From Methanocorpusculum sp. (GTDB lineage Archaea > Halobacteriota > Methanomicrobia > Methanomicrobiales > Methanocorpusculaceae), in assembly GCA_029986255.1 (NCBI GenBank), contig DALTYD010000033.1, positions 1-9,273 of the forward strand: a stretch of DNA of 9,273 nt, in the 5' to 3' direction. Below the pieces are notes generated by a model, which saw nothing but the letters and a program-made list of their open reading frames with translations, made no database searches and had not been told where the DNA came from. Below are positions 6,279-9,273 of this stretch, one piece after another. The number at the start of each line of letters is the position of its first letter. Position 1 is the stretch's first letter. The translations under genes and the position numbers were made by a program.

Positions 6279-7334
6279 TCAGAGATTTTAGTACATCTCA
6301 TCATTTTAAATTTATCCGCATTAATGATATCTGTAAGACTCACATAACGAAAGTAACTCCAAAGACATTGATTAGTCGGAGTTGCCGACGTCATGTAAAG
6401 AGATGATATAATCGATCCCCGCCTCAAAATATCTCAAATTCTCTGAAAAATGCAAGTCATCTCACAGATAGAATCAGAACTACATGTTTGTATGCCTTCT
6501 TTAAACACAGCACAACGAACTTGATGAATAGAACTGAATGGATTACGTGGTCCAGTACATCACCGCAGGATTGCAGCATAGTTGAAGAGGAGAGTATGTT
6601 TTTTTTTATGAAATGGCATGTTATAACATCCCCTTTCGGGAAAAGAGAGGTAGTAAGAATCTTATAGATTGGGGACCCATGGCATGAGTCCATATGCACG
6701 ACGTACATAATATCCTGTATCCTGCCAAAGATGGGGGGATAGTGATGAAATACAATAACACACGTGATAACACACAATGCATGAATGATGAACGATATCG
6801 AAGATATGCAAGAGAACCAGGATTCATAGCGTGCGTCAGCCTGAGCAAACAGATTGGATAATAAGGTGTCCAGATATTTTTTTATACATCACTAATGATA
6901 TTAGATCCAGATATAGTTAAGAATCACATATATAATATCTTTTTTAGGTTGTTCAATTTCAAAGGATCTAAGACAATTCTATCGATAGAAACTCAGATAA
7001 ATAGAAAAACATGATCAAACCATCTGCAAATATACCATCCAAACCAATATTTCTGCGTAGTATAAAGAAATATTACAAATATCCCTATGCAAGAAAATCA
7101 GAAGACACAAAAATATTATTAGTATTCATGGAAATTGGGAAAAAAGATGAATAAAGTATATTTTGTACATTACAAAGTCATTAACATCATCTCTCTAGAA
7201 AGTAATATCTAATCAGAAAAATGACTGGAAAAGGAAAACGAAAAGAGGGAAAACAATGTATATTGTTGCCAGAAGTAATGTTACTACTTACATATCCATA
7301 TCTTTTCTAATATAAGTTTTCTAATATAAGAATA
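6279..7334. other. Long gene-poor spacer between rpa and nifS
   Basis: More than 1 kb lies between divergent rpa and nifS without a recognisable protein or RNA gene. Contents seen: a GTCGG/CCGAC hairpin (6375-6389); a 12-bp palindrome ATGTTATAACAT (6618-6629) after a run of nine or more T; a 55-codon frame at 6694-6861 (plus), or 38 codons from an internal ATG at 6745 preceded by GGGGGG; a 14-bp palindrome TTCTATCGATAGAA (6977-6990); a lysine- and tyrosine-rich 47-codon frame at 7011-7154 (plus); and a 29-codon frame at 7221-7310 (plus). Minus-strand frames of 60-106 codons (6239-6848) overlap one another, are hydrophobic or cysteine-rich without pattern, and have no good ribosome binding sites. 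None matches a family I know. Decayed genes or a non-coding RNA are both possible. Confidence 0.4.
7303..7330. repeat. 14-bp tandem duplication upstream of nifS
   Basis: TTTTCTAATATAAG occurs twice head to tail (7303-7316, 7317-7330). Each copy contains a TATA-like core (AATATAAG), so the duplication may have doubled a promoter element ahead of nifS; alternatively it is simple slippage. Confidence 0.88.
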
Positions 7335-7352
7335 GAAATATATTATAATTAT
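7335..7352 (+). promoter_or_regulatory. Putative TATA box of the nifS-nifU operon
   Basis: The stretch AAATATATTATAATTAT is centred about 25 bases before the GTG at 7367. With the usual archaeal spacing, transcription would begin at or next to that GTG, giving a leaderless message. This agrees with the absence of a Shine-Dalgarno sequence before it. Confidence 0.45.
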
Positions 7353-7366
7353 CAGATAAATTCACG

Positions 7367-8569
7367 GTGCGAATTAAATGTGACGAGGTGAACGAAACGA
7401 ACAAAAAAATTGTATATATGGATCATGCTGCAACAACACATGCTGCACCAGAGGTTGTAGAATCAATGCTTCCTTACTTTTCCAAAAAATTTGGCAACCC
7501 ATCATCAGTGTACAGTATAGGCCTTGAAAACAAAGCAGCAATTGGTACAGCACGGGAAAAAGTTGCGGCCGCCATCAATGCTGAACCAAATGAAATCTAC
7601 TTTACATCAGGAGGATCTGAATCCGATAACTGGGCACTCAAAGGAGTTGCCTTCGCTAACACTAAGAAAGGAAAGCATCTCATCACAACAGCAATTGAGC
7701 ATCATGCAATTCTAAATACAGCTAAGTGGCTACAATCTCAGGGTTTTGAGGTAACGTATTTGCCAGTGGATAACTATGGGATGATATCACCAGAGGATGT
7801 GAAGAAAGCAATTCGTCCTGATACAATTCTTATCTCAGTCATGTATGCAAACAATGAGATTGGAACGATCCAACCAATTGCAGAAATAGGAGAAATAGCC
7901 AAAACACACAATATTTATTTCCATACAGATGCAGTACAGGCAGTTGGTCATATCCCAATTGATGTAAAGGCGGAACACATCGATATGCTGTCGCTATCGG
8001 GACATAAATTCTATGGACCGAAAGGTATTGGAGCCCTGTATATCCGACGTGGAGTAAAAATTCAAAATTTAATCCATGGAGGTGCACAAGAGGGAAAACA
8101 TCGTGCAGGAACAGAAAATGTCCCAAGCATTGTTGGCATCGGAGAAGCAATTGAACGGGCTATCCACAAGATGACGCGGGAATCAGCAAGATTAACAATT
8201 CTACGAGATCATATGATTTCAGAGCTTCTTAAAATCCCAGCAAGCCACTTAAATGGCCACCCAACAAAACGTCTTCCGAACAATGTGAACATTGCGTTTG
8301 AGTACGTCGAAGGAGAAGGTATTCTGCTGCGGCTCAACATGTTTGGCATCTGTGCATCCTCTGGTAGTGCCTGTAACTCGGCGTCACTTGAGCCGTCACA
8401 TGTGCTAGCTGCAATGGGGATTCCTCATGAAATTGCCCATGGTTCAGTTCGTATGACTCTTGGAGAAAATAACACAGAGGAAGAGGTATCATATGTTCTT
8501 GAAAAACTCCCAGAAATTATTCAAAAACTCAGAACGATGTCACCTCTTACACCAGAGGAGTTGAGATAA
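7367..8569 (+). CDS. nifS: Cysteine desulfurase NifS/IscS family
   Basis: This PLP enzyme converts cysteine to alanine and leaves a persulfide for Fe-S cluster assembly. At 400 residues it is normal length. Visible landmarks are YMDHAATT (17-24), FGNPSSVY (42-49), TSGGSESDNWALKG (80-93), the PLP-stacking His in IEHHA (110-114), HTDAVQA (D188), the Schiff-base lysine K214 in SGHKFYGPKG, AGTENV (247-252), and the mobile loop CASSGSACNS with catalytic Cys336. The short loop around the cysteine places it in the NifS/IscS group rather than SufS. The start is uncertain: GTG 7367 has no Shine-Dalgarno but fits a leaderless transcript; in-frame GTG 7388 lies inside a Shine-Dalgarno-like GAGGTGA; ATG 7418 would remove the first beta strand. 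nifU follows with no intervening base, indicating an operon. Confidence 0.93.
   Translation: MRIKCDEVNETNKKIVYMDHAATTHAAPEVVESMLPYFSKKFGNPSSVYSIGLENKAAIGTAREKVAAAINAEPNEIYFTSGGSESDNWALKGVAFANTKKGKHLITTAIEHHAILNTAKWLQSQGFEVTYLPVDNYGMISPEDVKKAIRPDTILISVMYANNEIGTIQPIAEIGEIAKTHNIYFHTDAVQAVGHIPIDVKAEHIDMLSLSGHKFYGPKGIGALYIRRGVKIQNLIHGGAQEGKHRAGTENVPSIVGIGEAIERAIHKMTRESARLTILRDHMISELLKIPASHLNGHPTKRLPNNVNIAFEYVEGEGILLRLNMFGICASSGSACNSASLEPSHVLAAMGIPHEIAHGSVRMTLGENNTEEEVSYVLEKLPEIIQKLRTMSPLTPEELR
8555..8560 (+). promoter_or_regulatory. Ribosome binding site of nifU inside nifS
   Basis: GAGGAG sits in the last codons of nifS, nine bases before the nifU ATG. Together with the TAA-ATG junction it indicates translation coupled to nifS. 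Confidence 0.65.
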
Positions 8570-9004
8570 ATGTATAGTGAAAAAGTGATGGATCATTTCA
8601 TGAACCCGCGGAATATTGGGATCATTGAAGATGCAAATGGTATCGGAGAAGAAGGGAATCTCTCTTGTGGAGATATCATGAAGATATACTTGAAAGTTGA
8701 AAACGACATAATCGTGGATGTAAAATTTCAGACATTTGGATGTGGAGCTGCAATTGCCTCGAGTAGCATGGCAACGGAGATGATCAAAGGAAAGACACTG
8801 GACGATGCATGGAAACTGTCCAATAAGGCAGTTGCAGAGGCACTAGATGGCCTTCCACCAATCAAAATGCACTGTTCGGTCCTCGCAGAAGAAGCAATTC
8901 ACAATGCGATAAATGATTACTTGATCAAAAATGATCGGAAACCATGGAGTGAAACGAAAACAAAGTCTTCATGTTGTCACAATTGTAATACATGTGGTCA
9001 GTGA
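8570..9004 (+). CDS. nifU: Fe-S cluster assembly scaffold NifU/IscU family, with cysteine-rich tail
   Basis: This 144-residue protein is the scaffold on which sulfur from NifS is combined with iron. The start MYSEKVMDHFMNPRNIG is canonical. The three cluster ligands are present: C33 in NLSCGD (with the assisting D35), C58 in TFGCGAAIASSSM, and C102 in KMHCSVLAEEAI. The core ends near residue 125. A tail of about 20 residues then ends in CCHNCNTCGQ, giving four extra cysteines (135, 136, 139, 142), which are not part of the IscU core. There are no ferredoxin-like or Nfu domains, so it is not the long nitrogenase-type NifU. The start codon directly abuts the nifS stop. The desulfurase and scaffold are expected to form a complex in the cytoplasm serving general Fe-S needs, since no nitrogenase genes are seen here. 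Confidence 0.93.
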   Translation: MYSEKVMDHFMNPRNIGIIEDANGIGEEGNLSCGDIMKIYLKVENDIIVDVKFQTFGCGAAIASSSMATEMIKGKTLDDAWKLSNKAVAEALDGLPPIKMHCSVLAEEAIHNAINDYLIKNDRKPWSETKTKSSCCHNCNTCGQ

Positions 9005-9014
9005 AACCAAAGAG

Positions 9015-9050
9015 ATTCTTTTTTCGAAAATGAATTTATCTTTCTTATTC
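9015..9050 (+). terminator. T-rich terminator after nifU
   Basis: A run of six T at about 9019-9024 and further T-rich sequence to 9050 follow the nifU stop by about 15 bases, as expected for archaeal termination. Confidence 0.45.
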
Positions 9051-9061
9051 TGCGCCATATC

Positions 9062-9078
9062 CCAAGAAAAAAAGAGAA
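9062..9078 (-). terminator. T-run terminator after leuS
   Basis: On the minus strand the bases just after the leuS stop read TTCTCTTTTTTTCTTGG, a T-run of seven typical of archaeal termination. It lies between convergent nifU and leuS. Confidence 0.5.
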
Positions 9079-9273
9079 TTATTCAATCAAAATTGCAGGC
9101 TTAAACGGCAATGCCATATATCCCTTTGGATGCACACGTGGCTCAGCTGCAACAATATCAACCTGAAGAGCAGATTCCCTCTCCAAAAATTCTTGTGCCG
9201 ATCGGAGGATGTCAAACTCATTTACACCTGCCGCAATCGAGACAACAAGGTCTGGTGGAAGACTATAAACCAA
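9079..9273 (-). CDS. leuS: C-terminal end of leucyl-tRNA synthetase, archaeal type (partial)
   Basis: Only the last 64 residues are present; the gene continues past the right edge, so no start is visible (the first codon here is an internal TTG). The segment VNEFDILRSAQEFLERE, followed by a short strand and PKGYMALPFKPAILIE at the very end, is the typical C-terminal domain of archaeal/eukaryotic-type leucyl-tRNA synthetase. That domain contacts the long variable arm of tRNA-Leu, and the extreme C-terminus is important for the contact. The full enzyme charges tRNA-Leu in the cytoplasm. It is convergent with nifU across a 74-base spacer with T-runs in both directions. The identification rests on the C-terminal pattern alone. 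Confidence 0.78.
   Translation of the reverse strand: MVYSLPPDLVVSIAAGVNEFDILRSAQEFLERESALQVDIVAAEPRVHPKGYMALPFKPAILIE

Noticed and set aside
6784..6844. C/D-box guide RNA (ATGATGA at 6784, CTGA at 6841)
   Set aside because: Terminal boxes have the right distance, but no internal D' and C' boxes or flanking stem at the correct position can be found.
6457..6848. Minus-strand frames of 106 and 75 codons in the rpa-nifS spacer
   Set aside because: They overlap one another in different frames, are hydrophobic with irregular Cys/His, lack ribosome binding sites and match no family; probably chance openings in low-stop sequence.
8570..9004. nifS-nifU as part of a nitrogen fixation cluster
   Set aside because: NifU here is the short IscU-like form and no nif structural or accessory genes are in view; a general Fe-S assembly role is more likely.

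Overview
The window comes from a methanogenic archaeon of AT-rich base composition, most likely a euryarchaeote of the Methanomicrobiales type. The evidence is a methanogenesis marker protein 8 homologue, an archaeal RadA recombinase, an archaeal multi-OB-fold RPA, an archaeal-type HAD phosphatase, an Isf-like iron-sulfur flavoprotein and the C-terminus of an archaeal-type leucyl-tRNA synthetase. AT-rich TATA-like boxes and T-run terminators also fit archaea. The genus cannot be fixed from the sequence alone.

Layout. The left edge (1-83, minus) holds the first 27 codons of an unrecognised gene with a good ribosome binding site. It is divergent from an iron-sulfur flavoprotein gene (360-914, plus) that ends in a double T-run terminator. 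About 580 bases follow without a convincing gene. Then comes the methanogenesis marker 8 gene (1495-2358, plus). A spacer with a striking 57-base ATGT microsatellite and a 16-bp tandem duplication leads to a small PRC-barrel gene (2651-2902, plus). That gene converges, with 5 bases between stops, on a minus-strand DNA-maintenance block. Read in the direction of transcription the block is rpa (6230-4944), a 290-base spacer with its own promoter candidate, radA (4653-3649) and, 15 bases on, a phosphoglycolate phosphatase-type HAD gene (3633-2908). Some 1.1 kb without a recognisable gene separates rpa from the divergent nifS-nifU pair (7367-9004, plus), whose stop and start codons are directly adjacent. 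The right edge (9079-9273, minus) holds the last 64 codons of leuS, convergent with nifU.

How the genes work together. RPA and RadA are the single-strand binding protein and recombinase of homologous recombination, and they sit in the same direction. NifS (cysteine desulfurase) and NifU (scaffold) supply sulfur and assemble Fe-S clusters, which methanogens need in large amounts; the Isf-like flavoprotein is one plausible client. The marker-8 and PRC-barrel genes are adjacent but probably separately transcribed.

Most unusual features: the long tetranucleotide repeat upstream of the PRC-barrel gene, a cysteine-rich tail on NifU, an apparently leaderless GTG start for nifS, and two gene-poor spacers with short ORFs, tandem duplications and palindromes. 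I see no CRISPR array, transposase, tRNA or rRNA. I did not find a clear undescribed multi-gene system; the window looks like mostly core genome with a few odd intergenic elements.
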